From positions 1,272,501 through 1,336,500 of the forward strand of contig NC_065429.1 of assembly GCF_024362695.1 (NCBI RefSeq): 64,000 nt of DNA. The letters run 5' to 3'. This DNA comes from Pectinophora gossypiella (Eukaryota; Arthropoda; Insecta; Lepidoptera; Gelechiidae). A model generated the notes under the pieces. It did not search any database. It was not told where the DNA came from and worked only from the letters and a program-made list of their open reading frames with translations. Below, one piece after another: positions 21,011 through 30,869 of this stretch; the first letter of the stretch is position 1, and each line of letters opens with the position of its first letter. The position numbers and the translations under genes were made by a program.

Positions 21011-21589
21011 TATTAATCGACCTTACCTTTATAATGTATCACTTTGTTTATAACTTCTGTAAAATGTCACTTTTCACTCTATAACCTACAGACATTTACT
21101 TGAGAATTATAATTATATATCTTCTTAGTATTAGTATATAGGAATTAACTTATTGACGCGTTTGATTTTAATTGAAAATGTACGTTAAAGCAATTAAATA
21201 ATAAAAATCAGTGCTTGGTTTACCTTTAATCGCTTCGCAATCAGTTTTATCAATGATAAATTGTTATCTAAAGGCCAATATTGTAATATTACGTCGATAA
21301 TGATAATAAAATGCATGTCGAGAGATAAGGTGCAAAGATTTGATTTGATTTTATTAGTCAGAAACGATTATAGGTACTTAAGTATATATTTTTTTAGATT
21401 TACCGCCTCTGGTGCAGTGGTTGAGCGTTGGGCTCACGATCCGGAGGTACAAAGTTCGAACCCCGGAGGGGACAGCACAAAAATCACCCTTTGGTTGGGA
21501 TTGCAAGCTTGAGATTCTGATTTCTACAATGTCCTAATCCGGAATCGAACGTTCTCGCCACTCAAACCACGGAGGTTATTTAACAAAAA

Positions 21590-21641
21590 TATCGATGTTT
21601 CAGTTTGAAACTTAAAACCATTTTCGGCCCTCAAAAGGGCC
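21590..21641 (-). terminator. H2B histone 3' stem-loop and downstream element
   Basis: On the minus strand the stem-loop GGCCCTTTTGAGGGCC (21641-21626) has a 6-bp stem and TTTG loop, about 80 nt after the stop. It is followed by TTTTAAGTTTC and AACATCG blocks (to about 21593) in the position of the U7-binding HDE. Confidence 0.9.
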
Positions 21642-21720
21642 ATGTAGTTTTTCTAATAAAATTACAATTATTATAATTATTTATTTACAAATCTTAAATC
21701 TTAAGTCTTCGTGGTCAAAA

Positions 21721-22107
21721 TCAAACTTCATTCTCTTGGCTATTGTGGTACATCGTCACTGCTTTCAAGGCGTCCATATTTGCGTGTTTCGCTAGTTCAC
21801 CTGGTACCAAAAGTTTGATAGCAGATTGGATTTCCCGGCTACTCAATGTATTCCGTTTCGAATGCGCTACGAGCCTGCCCGCTTCTGAAGCTATCTTCTC
21901 CAACATGTCATAGACAAAATTATTCATTATCAACATTGATTTCCTTGATATTCCAATCTTATTCTGTGTTACTTGTCTTAATAACTTGTATAGGTAAATG
22001 GAGAAGTTGGTAAACGTCTTCTTTTTCATCTTCTTTGATTTTGAAATCGGTTTTTCGATAGGCTTCTCCATAGATTTCAATGGCTTTTTAGGAACTTTCG
22101 GCGCCAT
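21721..22107 (-). CDS. Divergent histone H2B variant (128 aa)
   Basis: Core nucleosome subunit, partner of H2A, in chromatin. Intronless, ATG in AAAATGGCG context. The fold is intact: alpha-1 (FSIYLYKLLRQV), alpha-2 (ISRKSMLIMNNFVYDMLEKI), then SKRNTLSSREIQSAIKLLVP and GELAKHA, followed by a short C-terminal helix. Relative to usual insect H2B there are many changes: NKIGIS for DTGIS, LVAHS for LAHYN, and an extended acidic tail NSQENEV. The N-tail is Lys/Pro-rich with repeated KPxxKP spacing rather than the normal tail. Head-to-head with H4 (about 800 bp). A stem-loop 3' end shows replication-dependent type processing. Possibly a germline or testis histone; that is inference. Confidence 0.93.
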   Translation of the reverse strand: MAPKVPKKPLKSMEKPIEKPISKSKKMKKKTFTNFSIYLYKLLRQVTQNKIGISRKSMLIMNNFVYDMLEKIASEAGRLVAHSKRNTLSSREIQSAIKLLVPGELAKHANMDALKAVTMYHNSQENEV

Positions 22108-22172
22108 TTTGAATGTCTTTGGTCGTTTTGTTCTAAGCTGTAGATTGTTTTAAAGCTTGGTAGGTTATGAGA

Positions 22173-22212
22173 GGTACTTATAGGTTTTTTAAGTACGCAA
22201 CTAGCGGGGGTT
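22173..22212 (-). promoter_or_regulatory. H2B promoter block with TATA-like box
   Basis: Minus-strand order: CCCCCGCTAGTTGCGTACTT, AAAAAACC, then TATAAG. The block matches the H2A upstream region at 23 of 28 positions (see 27333-27360). It sits about 75-105 bp before the H2B ATG. Confidence 0.65.
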
Positions 22213-22559
22213 CGGTGAAGATAATTTATTTTTTCTCGTGTACGTTGCTAGGTAGCTTTTCAAACTTACCGTCAATTTTTTTTTTATTTTGCTCGGAATC
22301 TAAACTAATGAATTCGACTTCGTGAGAAGGTGTAGGTATATTATACACCTCTGCCTACCCCTTCCGGTATACAGGCGTGATGCCAATACATACTCGTAAG
22401 TATTTTGAACATAATAATTAACAAACATAAATAAACAACTTGCAATATTAGATATTTGGGTGGATATTGAGCTATTGAGTCAAAAATATATATTAAAAAA
22501 AAGAAAGACACTTTTCATGTGTATTTTTTTGAATTAATTACTTTATAATAAAAAATATA

Positions 22560-22700
22560 ACATAACATAACATAACAAATACTTTATTGCACAAACAGGA
22601 AAAAACAAAATACAAAACAAAAGAGAAATAGATATATTCATTTACGGACAACAATAGACCCAAAATACTGTTGGTTTACATAATAAAATTATAATAAGGT
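22560..22700. repeat. AT-rich repeat in the H2B-H4 spacer
   Basis: CATAACATAACATAACAAAT followed by TACTTTATTGCACAAACAGG resembles the 3' end of a reverse-oriented LINE tail. No element boundary is clear. Confidence 0.4.
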
Positions 22701-22825
22701 AGTATTTATTGTAACGAGGGAAAAACTTTAGGTTTACTAATACTTTTATCGAAAACAAGTCCAATTAGCAAAATAATATTTTTAGCCGAAGGTATCTCAA
22801 CTACCTTCAATAAAAAAAATTAAGT

Positions 22826-23226
<401 letters not shown>

Positions 23227-23311
23227 ATTAAAAAAAATGTGAGAGAAAAAAATAATGGAAATATTGTTGATTTTGGGTTTTCGAAAATTTAAATAGCATA
23301 GGTTTTGACAT

Positions 23312-23359
23312 GGCCCTTTTCAGGGCCGAACAGTTTTTAAGTTTCATGGTTGAACATCG
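23312..23359 (+). terminator. H4 histone 3' stem-loop and downstream element
   Basis: GGCCCTTTTCAGGGCC at 23312-23327 is the classical SLBP hairpin (6-bp stem, TTTC loop). Nine bases later come TTAAGTTTC (23337-23345) and AACATCG (23353-23359), shared with the other three histone genes here. Confidence 0.93.
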
Positions 23360-23389
23360 ATACTAACATACTTAACATAACAAATTCCC

Positions 23390-23655
23390 CTGTTTCTCCC
23401 AGGGTCCGCTTACCTAACCTGAAGATTTGACAGGTCCGGTTTTTTACAGAAGCTACTGCCTGTCTGACCTACCAACCCGAAGGGAAAACCAGCCCAAAGG
23501 TTAGGTCACATACGATGTTTTCATTCACCGCTGAGCACGTGATAATCATTTATGATCCAAACATGAATTCGAAATTAAGCCTGCGCTGGATTCGAACCTG
23601 CGACCTCAAAAGTAAGAGGCAAGCGTTCTACCAACTGGGCTACCACGGCTCTTAA
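23390..23655 (-). mobile_element. SINE-D copy
   Basis: Reverse orientation from CAGGGTCCGCTTACCTAACC to the head complement, GTTCTACCAACTGGGCTACCA at its end. The middle is shortened by deletions. Confidence 0.8.
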
Positions 23656-23689
23656 CATAACAAATACTCAATCTTATCTTATTTAGCCT

Positions 23690-23850
23690 ATACGATCCCA
23701 CGGCAAAGGCCTCCCCTTGATTTTTCCACTCCTCTCGACTTTGCGCGATCTCCGGCTAATCCTTGCGATAAGCATTGAGGTCGTCACACCATCTTTTACG
23801 CGGTCTGCCTCGACTTCTAAGCCCGCCCTGAGGTATCCAGTGAGTACAAA
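23690..23850 (-). mobile_element. LINE reverse-transcriptase C-terminal fragment
   Basis: Minus strand reads GLRSRGRPRKRWCDDLNAYR, the typical end motif of RTE-class RT proteins in insects. Too short for more. Confidence 0.6.
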
Positions 23851-23974
23851 TACTCAAAATCAAATTAAAAAAATGTTTATTCGGCCAATATTTAAGATCT
23901 GTAAAGTCAAGTAGGTAGCTAGAGTATGCATATACCGCGGGCATAGATTAAGGAATTCAGACTTATTTTAGTCT

Positions 23975-24150
23975 TCAATCGTATGAGGCACGTCGTTAAG
24001 CCGTTGGTCCCCGTTACTACTTACTGATGTAAGTAAGTGGTCATTACATGAGCCATGTCAGGGGCCTTTGGCGGCTCAATAGTAACCCTGACACCAGGGT
24101 TGATGAGGCTGGTACTCCACCTTACAACCCTCACGATAGAAGAAGATCGT
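23975..24150 (+). mobile_element. SINE-C 3' part
   Basis: From the core (GTTAAGCCGTTGGTCC) to the tail ACGATAGAAGAAGATCG. Followed by a short repeat, 24150-24235, that recurs inverted at 47165 and 54415. Confidence 0.7.
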
Positions 24151-24235
24151 ATGAGCCTCTGACGTCACACACGTCAATATATGTAGTGTCTGTGTAAAAC
24201 GAGGTGTTTTGTATGAAGTGTCCGGGCTGTGACAA

Positions 24236-24896
24236 TAGGGGTTCTCTATTTTTACGCATATTTTTTTATGTAATAATTTACCATGGCATAATGTTACTTG
24301 TCCTATTATTAGTTACGCATAGTATTAATTTGTCATAACTTTTTAAGCATAATTTTGAAACTCATAACTACCATAAGCATAATAATTAATAACAATAATG
24401 ACATATAAGCATAAGTATTATAAGCATAAAAACTATACTCCGAATAAGAAAAGTTTTGGCACAACTTTGAACATTTCCAAAACTTACTTTTTCCTTGGCT
24501 GCATTTGGTTCATGATTGTGACTTTTTATATTTTTTGACTCTATTTCATGCTGTTGGTGATCATTCAGTATACTTTTCGTGTGTAAGATAAACATGCTGG
24601 CGGTGTAGGGGTGGCCCAAGGGCCACCCCCGCCGCACCCTAACCTACTACTGTTATGCCTTGTAAAAATTATGACAAAACACTATTATTTTAAAAAAGAA
24701 TTATGGATACCTATTTATATGCGAATCAAATTTATACCAACAAATATTAGTCTAAAAATAAGTTATACCTAACAAACCAGTATTCTTAGATGTTATTATG
24801 GAAAAGTACTATTATGCTTAAAAACGTTATGCGAAAAGGATTATGATAATTAAAATTATGACAAAACCATTTATGCATTTTAAGAGAATCCCGACA
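24236..24896. mobile_element. ~660-bp TIR-like element packed with ATAAGCATAA / TTATGC motifs
   Basis: Ends GGGGTTCTCTATTTTTACGC and, inverted, GGGATTCTCTTAAAATGC. TAAGCATAA or TTATGC-type words recur more than ten times throughout. No transposase is seen. TSD unclear. Confidence 0.55.
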
Positions 24897-24959
24897 ATAG
24901 GCCATCAATCAGTTCATCAGCCAGTGCTAAAACAACACAGATTAAAGAATAATAGCAAC

Positions 24960-25075
24960 ATAACATACGCTCACAACTATATCTCAATTGGGGTAGTCAG
25001 AGGTACACCCGTTGCAAGATGAACTAAGCACTCACACCTCACAGAGATTTCTGTTAGACCAACGAATAATACACC
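24960..25075 (-). mobile_element. SINE-E-type repeat
   Basis: CAATTGGGGTAGTCAGAGGT then AGATGAACTAAGCACTC and TTTCTGTTAGACCAACG; same family as 13198 and 63535. Confidence 0.55.
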
Positions 25076-25124
25076 AAAAAAACTTTGACACTTATTTTAT
25101 AGAGGTACGATAAAAAATAATTAA

Positions 25125-25330
25125 AAAAAAAATTCAAAATTCAAAAATATTTATTATTCAAAATTGGCTTACAAAGTCAGCGCTTTTTGAACGTCAAAAA
25201 ATTAAATTACATATTATGTAACTAGCTGTAAAACTACTACCACATCGGAATCTGTAACGCTGAGGGAAAGACGTGGCCAGAAAACCTCCCAGCACAGGGC
25301 CCTACTCCTACTGTTTCATGTTTTCCTTTC
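25125..25330 (-). mobile_element. LINE 3' UTR fragment
   Basis: Starts AAATTCAAAATTCAAAAATA (reverse LINE terminus) and continues to CAGCACAGGGCCCTACTCC. Near-identical copy at 42425-42620 in Start1. Confidence 0.65.
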
Positions 25331-25539
25331 TTTTCTTTTTTTTTTAAATCCACTTTGTATTACATAATTTATAGACTTAAATACAATGGTATTCCAATTA
25401 CAGTCGGTGGAAGGAAAGTGAAAAATAAAGAGTTTATGTGACTTTATCACAGAAACAGTGTTTTATGAGCTCCCTGAAAAAAACTACCCTCATTTCCTAA
25501 TCATAAAAATAAAATTCCACAAGTTGGTAGGGGGTTTGC

Positions 25540-25575
25540 TATAAAAGCGACAGACTCAATAATCATTCGGATAAT
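25540..25575 (+). promoter_or_regulatory. H3 core promoter
   Basis: TATAAAAG at 25540 is followed at about 30 bp by an AATCATTCGG initiator-like stretch. Expected 5' UTR is about 50 nt. Confidence 0.6.
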
Positions 25576-25619
25576 AAAAATAACAATACAACACAACAGT
25601 ATCTTTGACAAGTCACAAA

Positions 25620-26030
25620 ATGGCGCGAACAAAACAAACAGCTAGAAAATCTACCGGAGGTAAAGCGCCAAGGAAACAGCTAGCGACGAAAGCGGCTAGA
25701 AAAAGCGCACCGGCCACTGGTGGCGTGAAAAAACCGCACCGTTACCGCCCGGGAACAGTCGCTCTGCGAGAAATTCGAAGATACCAAAAGAGCACTGAAT
25801 TGCTAATAAGAAAACTCCCGTTTCAACGGCTAGTGAGGGAGATAGCCCAAGATTACAAGGCGGATTTAAGGTTTCAAAGTTCAGCGGTAATGGCGCTTCA
25901 GGAGGCCAGTGAAGCGTACTTAGTAGGTCTTTTTGAGGACACTAACTTGTGCGCTATTCACGCCAAAAGGGTGACCATAATGCCTAAGGATATCCAACTC
26001 GCAAGGCGCGTTAGGGGCGAACGAGCGTAA
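25620..26030 (+). CDS. Histone H3, near-canonical with three substitutions (136 aa)
   Basis: Core histone. From ATG at 25620 it reads MARTKQTARKSTGGKAPRKQ and keeps the standard N-tail lysines and S28. The alpha-N and alpha-2 regions have S87, V89, M90 and EASEAY, which mark the replication-dependent H3.2 type, not H3.3 or CENP-A. Changes from the usual H3.2 are F78Y and T80A, on either side of Lys79, and I130V near the end (RRVRGERA). Lys79 itself stays. The in-frame upstream TTG at 25605 is not a start. Intronless, with a stem-loop about 70 nt downstream. Convergent with the divergent H2A. Confidence 0.96.
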   Translation: MARTKQTARKSTGGKAPRKQLATKAARKSAPATGGVKKPHRYRPGTVALREIRRYQKSTELLIRKLPFQRLVREIAQDYKADLRFQSSAVMALQEASEAYLVGLFEDTNLCAIHAKRVTIMPKDIQLARRVRGERA

Positions 26031-26099
26031 TTAGAATTCTACAGCGCGCGATGCAGCTTTGTGAAGAATTATTTATTTGATGATTAAAGTTAATGACAA

Positions 26100-26143
26100 A
26101 GCCCTTTTCAGGGCTGCAGATACGAGTTTCGGGTTTAACATCG
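26100..26143 (+). terminator. H3 histone 3' stem-loop and downstream element
   Basis: AGCCCTTTTCAGGGCT at 26100-26115 is the SLBP hairpin. The downstream element follows as ACGAGTTTC and AACATCG (to 26143). Confidence 0.92.
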
Positions 26144-26164
26144 TTATGACATGACTTATAAACC

Positions 26165-26420
26165 GTGGTCCCTCGAATCCAGCACAGGCTTAAATCATGA
26201 TTGTCGAATATGTTTTCGAATTCATGTTTGGATCATAAATGATTATCGTGCGCAGCGGTGAAGGAAAACATCGTGAGGAAACCCACATTCCCGAGATGCA
26301 TTTTCGGAGCTATGTCACCTAACCTGTATTGGGCTGGTTTTCCCTTTTTGGATTGGAAGGTCAGACAGGCAGTCGCTTCTGTAAAAAACCGGACCTGACA
26401 AATCTTCAGGCGGACTGTCC
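26165..26420 (+). mobile_element. SINE-D copy, head truncated
   Basis: Begins CCTCGAATCCAGCACAGGC and keeps the body and most of the tail (ACCTGACAAATCTTCAGG). Next to it, 26450-26510, is a short CACGCCTACTTCCCACCGGG repeat. Confidence 0.7.
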
Positions 26421-26529
26421 GTGAGCGCGACTAACGCGAACACTCGCGTTTTTACATACACATACATAAACTCACGCCTACTTCCCACCGGGGTAAGCAG
26501 AGACTCGCGTTTTTATTTTATCTATTTCA

Positions 26530-26700
26530 AGTCAGTATTGTAGATATGCCGTATGACATTTGGCCGGGCAAATGGCGCTTAGGGCTCTCAGCCTGTACAA
26601 AAATTTAAGATAACATGTTTTAGGGTGTCCGGTTGGGCGCGATTCTCGGCGCGGATAAGCGCTGAATGAGGGCAAACGTTGACCACACCGGCGGGGTCGA
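26530..26700 (-). mobile_element. Worn LINE 3' tail
   Basis: Diverged copy of the jockey-like tail: TTGGCCGGGCAAATGGCG, TTGGGCGCGATTCTCGGCGC and the ACACCGGCGGGGTCGA end. Confidence 0.55.
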
Positions 26701-26720
26701 ACTCAGATCACAGCATAATA

Positions 26721-26768
26721 TCGATTACCTTCGAAACTTAAGAAATATTTGTAGCCCTGAAAAGGACT
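26721..26768 (-). terminator. H2A histone 3' stem-loop and downstream element
   Basis: Minus strand AGTCCTTTTCAGGGCT (26768-26753) forms the hairpin with one G-T pair. It is followed by CTTAAGTTTC and a weaker TAATCGA (to 26721). Confidence 0.88.
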
Positions 26769-26865
26769 TCGTCAGACCATTACTGGCCGTCGTCAAATAA
26801 ATATTTTTTTATCCAAATAATATCACACTTCCATACTTTTTCGTTTTCTTCTTTTCCTTCTCAAT

Positions 26866-27243
26866 TTAATCGGATTCTTGGCTGGTTTTCATTGTTTTTT
26901 TCGGTAGCAACTGTGGTTGTATCAGTGGAAGAACACCTCCTTGAGAAATCGTAACACCAGTGAGCATTCTACTCAATTCGTCATCATTTTTGATTGCCAG
27001 AAGTATGTGTCGGGGATGGACTCTTGTCTTCTTGTTATCTGAAGCCGCTGTGGCAGCTAGATCCAGGATTTCAGCCGATAGGTACTCCAAGGCCGCCGCT
27101 AAGTACACTGCCGCCCCGCTGCCGACGCGAGGCGCGAAGTTGCCATTGCGCAGAAACGTATGAATCCTTGCTACGGGAAAGGACAATCCAGCTCTTATAG
27201 ATTTGGACTTTTTCTTCGATATTTTAGAACTTATTTTCGACAT
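26866..27243 (-). CDS. Divergent histone H2A variant with C-terminal SQE motif (125 aa)
   Basis: Core histone, partner of H2B. ATG at 27243 (CAAAATGTCG) is chosen because RAGLSFPVARIHTFLRNGNF then aligns with the H2A fold; the longer in-frame start at 27408 would add 55 unrelated residues. The fold is complete: VYLAAALEYLSAEILDLA, DNKKTRVHPRHILLAIKNDD and GGVLPLIQPQLLPKK. Acidic-patch positions stay acidic (E, E, D; NDDEL). Differences from canonical H2A are widespread: NFAPRVGSGA, RVHPRHILLA, and a Ser/Lys N-tail without GRGKGGK. The tail ends KTSQESD, an ATM/ATR-type SQE, while canonical insect H2A has no SQ there. Intronless, with a stem-loop 3' end. Confidence 0.93.
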   Translation of the reverse strand: MSKISSKISKKKSKSIRAGLSFPVARIHTFLRNGNFAPRVGSGAAVYLAAALEYLSAEILDLAATAASDNKKTRVHPRHILLAIKNDDELSRMLTGVTISQGGVLPLIQPQLLPKKTMKTSQESD

Positions 27244-27332
27244 TTTGTTGCTTTGAAACAGATAGTTTGTAATTAAACAGGGTAGTTTGTAATATAACAT
27301 GCAAAAAATTGACATAAGTTGTTGGTTAAGTA

Positions 27333-27360
27333 GTTTTTTAGGCACACAACTAGTGGGTGT
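27333..27360 (-). promoter_or_regulatory. H2A promoter block shared with H2B
   Basis: Minus-strand CCCACTAGTTGTGTGCCTAA then AAAAC, about 90-115 bp before the ATG. 23 of 28 bases match the H2B block, at about the same distance. Four of the five differences are transitions. Confidence 0.6.
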
Positions 27361-27469
27361 CGCATTCATTGAAATACGAACAGAGACGAATAGCAATGTA
27401 GGTTTCATTTTATTTTAAATTATGTAGGTAGAAATATATTTATAATTAGTTTACTTCTTGCACTTCTTT

Positions 27470-27770
27470 CTTCTTCTATCGTGTGGGTTATGAGCTGGAT
27501 TACCAACCCTGGTGTCAGGGTTATTATTGAGCCGCCAAAGGCCCGTGACATGGCCCATGAACAACTACTTACCTACGTACTTACATCAGTAAAAGTAGTA
27601 ACCGGGACCAACTTACTTTTGGACATTCGGGTGATCAGCCAGTAATGTCCTAACCAAACTAGGGATCACACAAAAGATTTTTGTAATATTTCCCCACCGG
27701 GATAAGAACCCGGGACCTCTGGACTGTGAGCCCAACGCCCAACCACTGGACCACATAGGCTGTAAACTTA
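27470..27770 (-). mobile_element. SINE-C copy
   Basis: Reverse: tail (TTCTTCTATCGTGTGGGTTA), shortened core, and head complement ending near CCACTGGACCACATAGG. Confidence 0.75.
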
Positions 27771-27939
27771 ACTGTTTTTAACGTTTCATTTCCTTATAAG
27801 ACACTACGTTCACCTTCCTCTATGATTCAAACATAAATTCAAACTTGAGTTAAGAGCCCAAGCCAGGATTCGAACCGTGACTCTAGATAAAAGTAACAGA
27901 CACACAGATACTTTCGCATCTAAGGTTATCTTGTTTTCA

Positions 27940-28230
27940 GTTTACGCGGTTATTATCATAATTAGAACATAATAACGGGTTCTTACCGCGTTTAAATCAG
28001 GGATATGAGACTCCCGATATTTCGACACTGTTGCAAGTGCCATGATTTCTAGTAGGTAGATCCATAAAAAAATAAAAATAAATCCGTAGAAAATTATAGA
28101 TCTACCTACTCCACTTCAATCTCATCAGTCATCCCGTGATCATGGCACTTGCAACAGTGTCGAAATATCGGGAGTCTCATATCCCCGATTTAAACGCGGT
28201 AAGAACCCGTTATTATTTTAATTAAGGTTA
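27940..28230. mobile_element. Foldback MITE (ACGGGTTCTTACCGCG family), ~290 bp
   Basis: Both arms complete: ATAACGGGTTCTTACCGCG left and CGCGGTAAGAACCCGTTAT right. The inner CGACACTGTTGCAAGTGCCA is also inverted. The loop carries an inverted AGTAGGTAGATC / GATCTACCTACT pair. Confidence 0.8.
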
Positions 28231-28439
28231 TCTTACCAAAGTCTGACGTAACAGTCAGGTCAAGTCAAGGTCATAATTATCGATTTTCGTACACAACACG
28301 GCGTCGATATAGAATGCGGGCTGCTCCCCTGCGCTTACACAGCCAGGGGTCGTCAACATTTAAAAAATAGGTATATATTTTTATTAGTTATTTTTAAATC
28401 TTTATAATTAATAGTAAACCAAAGGAAGAAAAGAAGGAA

Positions 28440-28590
28440 GGAATGAAGGGGTAGACCTAGGATAACATTTATGAAACAAATAAAAGAGAAGGTGCAGGTC
28501 GTGTCGTATCGGGAGGTGAAGGTTTTGGCGGGAAGAAGAGAGGAATGGCGGTTACTCCACCGACAAGAGCGCAGCTCTTAAATAGAGAGA
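28440..28590 (+). mobile_element. RTE-type LINE RT C-terminus fragment
   Basis: Reads MKQIKEKVQVVSYREVKVLA, then LLHRQERSS and stop, like 59494-59766(-) and 62393-62590. Confidence 0.65.
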
Positions 28591-28724
28591 GAGATATAAT
28601 TAAATAAAGATATATATTTTTTTTCGCAATAAAAAGAAAACAAAAATGTAATTAAAATCAGTCAATGAAAACCACACAAGCTTCGCCGTATAGTTTTATA
28701 TACTTTCTTTTGTGTGAGAGTATA

Positions 28725-28830
28725 ATAATAATATGCCTGTCGATTACCCGTCCCTTTCCTTTTCGGCGGATAAGACAATGACAGGTATGACTTAAAATAA
28801 AATTAGATGGTGTATACTGGAATCAGCACT
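28725..28830 (+). mobile_element. Right end of the ~380-bp GGCCCCGATTCC MITE
   Basis: Has the block GTCGATTACCCGTCCCTTTC and ends near ATACTGGAATCAGCAC. The left end is missing. Confidence 0.65.
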
Positions 28831-28858
28831 ATTATCTCATCATCAACATCAGCCCATT

Positions 28859-29554
28859 CAAATTCAAATTCAAAAATATCTTTATTCAGTAGGTAACATA
28901 GTTACACTTTGAATCGTCAATTTTTACATAACGAACGTCTCATCCGCCTAAAACTACTGCAGCTTCTCACAACCTGTATAGCCGGGGAAAAGAAGCTGCA
29001 AGAAAAACCTCGGCACAGGGCCCTAGACGTTCTTTTTAAAAAAAATAAAAATAAACATAAAATATTGATATACAATTGAGTAATTTAGCTGCCTAATATC
29101 AGTTCTCAGACAGTTAATCCCATGCATTCATATCTTCTAAATAATCACTAACTTTATAATAACCTTTTTTGTAAAGTTTTTGTTTAACTACTTTCTTAAA
29201 GCAGTTGAAAGGCAAATTCTGAATGTCAATGGGAATCTTATTGTAAAAACGTATACATTGCCCCTTAAAAGATTTAGTAATCTTATGTAATCGACTGACT
29301 TGTAAAGCAAGTTTATTTTTATTCCGGGTATTAACAATATGCCGATCGCTATTTTTTGCAAATAATCCTATATGTTTTTTTACATATATTAAGTTTTCAA
29401 AGATATATTGTGATGCCATAGTTAAAATATTAATTTCTTTAAATTTATTTCTAAGTGACATCTTGGGTCCCAATTTGTAAATCGCCCGAATGGCCCGCTT
29501 TTGCAGAACAAAAATGCTGTTCACATCTGCAGCATGACCCCACTGCTGGGGCAC
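28859..29554 (-). mobile_element. LINE 3' end with intact RT C-terminal reading frame (~146 aa)
   Basis: Minus strand keeps an open frame (29554-29114). SIFVLQKRAIRAIYKLGPKM, then FKEINILTMASQYIFENLIY and the ending VSDYLEDMNAWD are typical of the end of a non-LTR retrotransposon ORF2. The 3' UTR continues to ATATTTTTGAATTTGAATT. A second, shorter copy is at 55995-56410(+). It seems to sit inside SINE-B sequence. Confidence 0.8.
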
Positions 29555-29815
29555 AGGCCTTCCCTATGGATGCATAGGGAGATCGGGCCTTAAACCATCA
29601 CGCGGGCCCAGTGCGGATTGATGGTTATTAACGACTGCTAATGCAGCCGGGACCAATGGCTTAACGTGCCTTCCGAAGCACGGAGGAGCTCGAAATGAAA
29701 TGAAATTTTTTTGTGGTCATGCACCCATCTTATGACCGGCCTTTGCGAATGTTGCTTAACTTCAACAATCGCAGACCGAGCGCGTTTACCGCTGCGCCAC
29801 CGAGCTGCTCACTAT
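29540..29815 (-). mobile_element. SINE-B copy
   Basis: CCACTGCTGGGGCACAGGCC through the core complement to the GCGCCACCGAGCT head at about 29805. A split-off CATCATCAACATCAGCCCATT at 28840 suggests the LINE at 28859 inserted into its tail. Confidence 0.75.
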
Positions 29816-30009
29816 TATCTAGTCTCGCCCCAATAAAGGTGTGCAACCCCTGCTCACATCTGCCGCCGGCGCAGCTGTCTGCGACCGTTACAGCACGTGC
29901 CCTTCCAATTTCAAATTATTATTGAAAGCTCGCAGTATGCATTACCTTTACTTAGGTAAGTAGGCACTTTCGAAGTTATTGTGTTTCATAGCGAAACGAA
30001 GCGATACGT

Positions 30010-30205
30010 CTGTCCAACGCCTTAACGTGCCTGCCGAAGCACGGGTCATCTTACTTTCGGACAATCAGGTGATCAACCTATAATGTACTAACCAAATTAG
30101 GGACCACAGAGTTATTTTTGGGATATGTCCCCACCGGGAATCGAACCCGCGACCTCTAGATCGTGAGCCCAACGCTCAACCACTGAACCACGGAGGCTGT
30201 ACGGC
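30010..30205 (-). mobile_element. SINE-C copy, tail missing
   Basis: Core complement (CGCCTTAACGTGCC) to a well-kept head whose complement is GGGTTCGATTCCCGGTGGGG. Confidence 0.75.
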
Positions 30206-30481
30206 GTAATGTTGGTATATATTGTTATTGTTGTTATGAATTCTGTCGATTTAAATGTTCTTTCATTCTTAAGTAGGAGAGAGACAAAAATTTTTAAAAA
30301 GAGATGGAAACATGACGATAGCAGCTGCATTGAGCGCAGCAAGCAGGTGCAATAAAAAATATGCATAAACTTATAAAAAAAAATATGCATTTCAGTTTTA
30401 AGGTCGTAAAAAGTTTAATTTTAGATGCGGTTTTTTATGAGTTTAGATATTTTATGAGTAAAATTAAAGATAAGTACGTGA

Positions 30482-30760
30482 GGCCTCTCACTTTGAGGTC
30501 GCAGGTTCGAATCGTAAAATCGTAACAACAGTATTGTTAATTAAATCAAGTACTTAGTTACTATTGTTATATTGCTTACTGATACTTGAAGTCTTATGTA
30601 GTACTTAAACCATTTTTGCATGGTTTGTAACTGTTTATTAATTTTGCAAAATAAATGATTTGATTTGAATCCAGCACAGACCTAAACCAATGATTGTCGA
30701 AATCATGTTTGGATCATAAAAGAATCACGTGCTGAGCATAATATAAAAAGTAAGTGCGCA
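30482..30760 (+). mobile_element. SINE-D split by a LINE tail
   Basis: The head (CCTCTCACTTTGAGGTCGCA, GGTTCGAAT) breaks at about 30515. About 150 bp ending AATAAATGATTTGATTTGAA intervenes, then SINE-D resumes with CCAGCACAGACCTAAACC. Confidence 0.65.
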
Positions 30761-30869
30761 ATGCAAGCTAATGTCAAATAGCAATTGCTTTCTTAGATGA
30801 ATTGCTTTGATGAGGCCATTTTATCCCTGTTTCTCATTTTCCGAATCTTATTTCCATTTCTAACATACA

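Noticed and set aside
25490..25545. H2A/H2B promoter block before H3
   Set aside because: A GTTGGTAGGGGGTTT stretch is vaguely similar, but orientation and spacing do not match.
25620..26030. CENP-A-like centromeric H3
   Set aside because: The histone-fold loop 1 is not extended and the tail is canonical; only three residues differ from H3.2.
27243..27408. N-terminal extension of H2A to the upstream in-frame ATG
   Set aside because: The added 55 residues lack histone character and overlap the shared promoter block; ATG at 27243 has good context.
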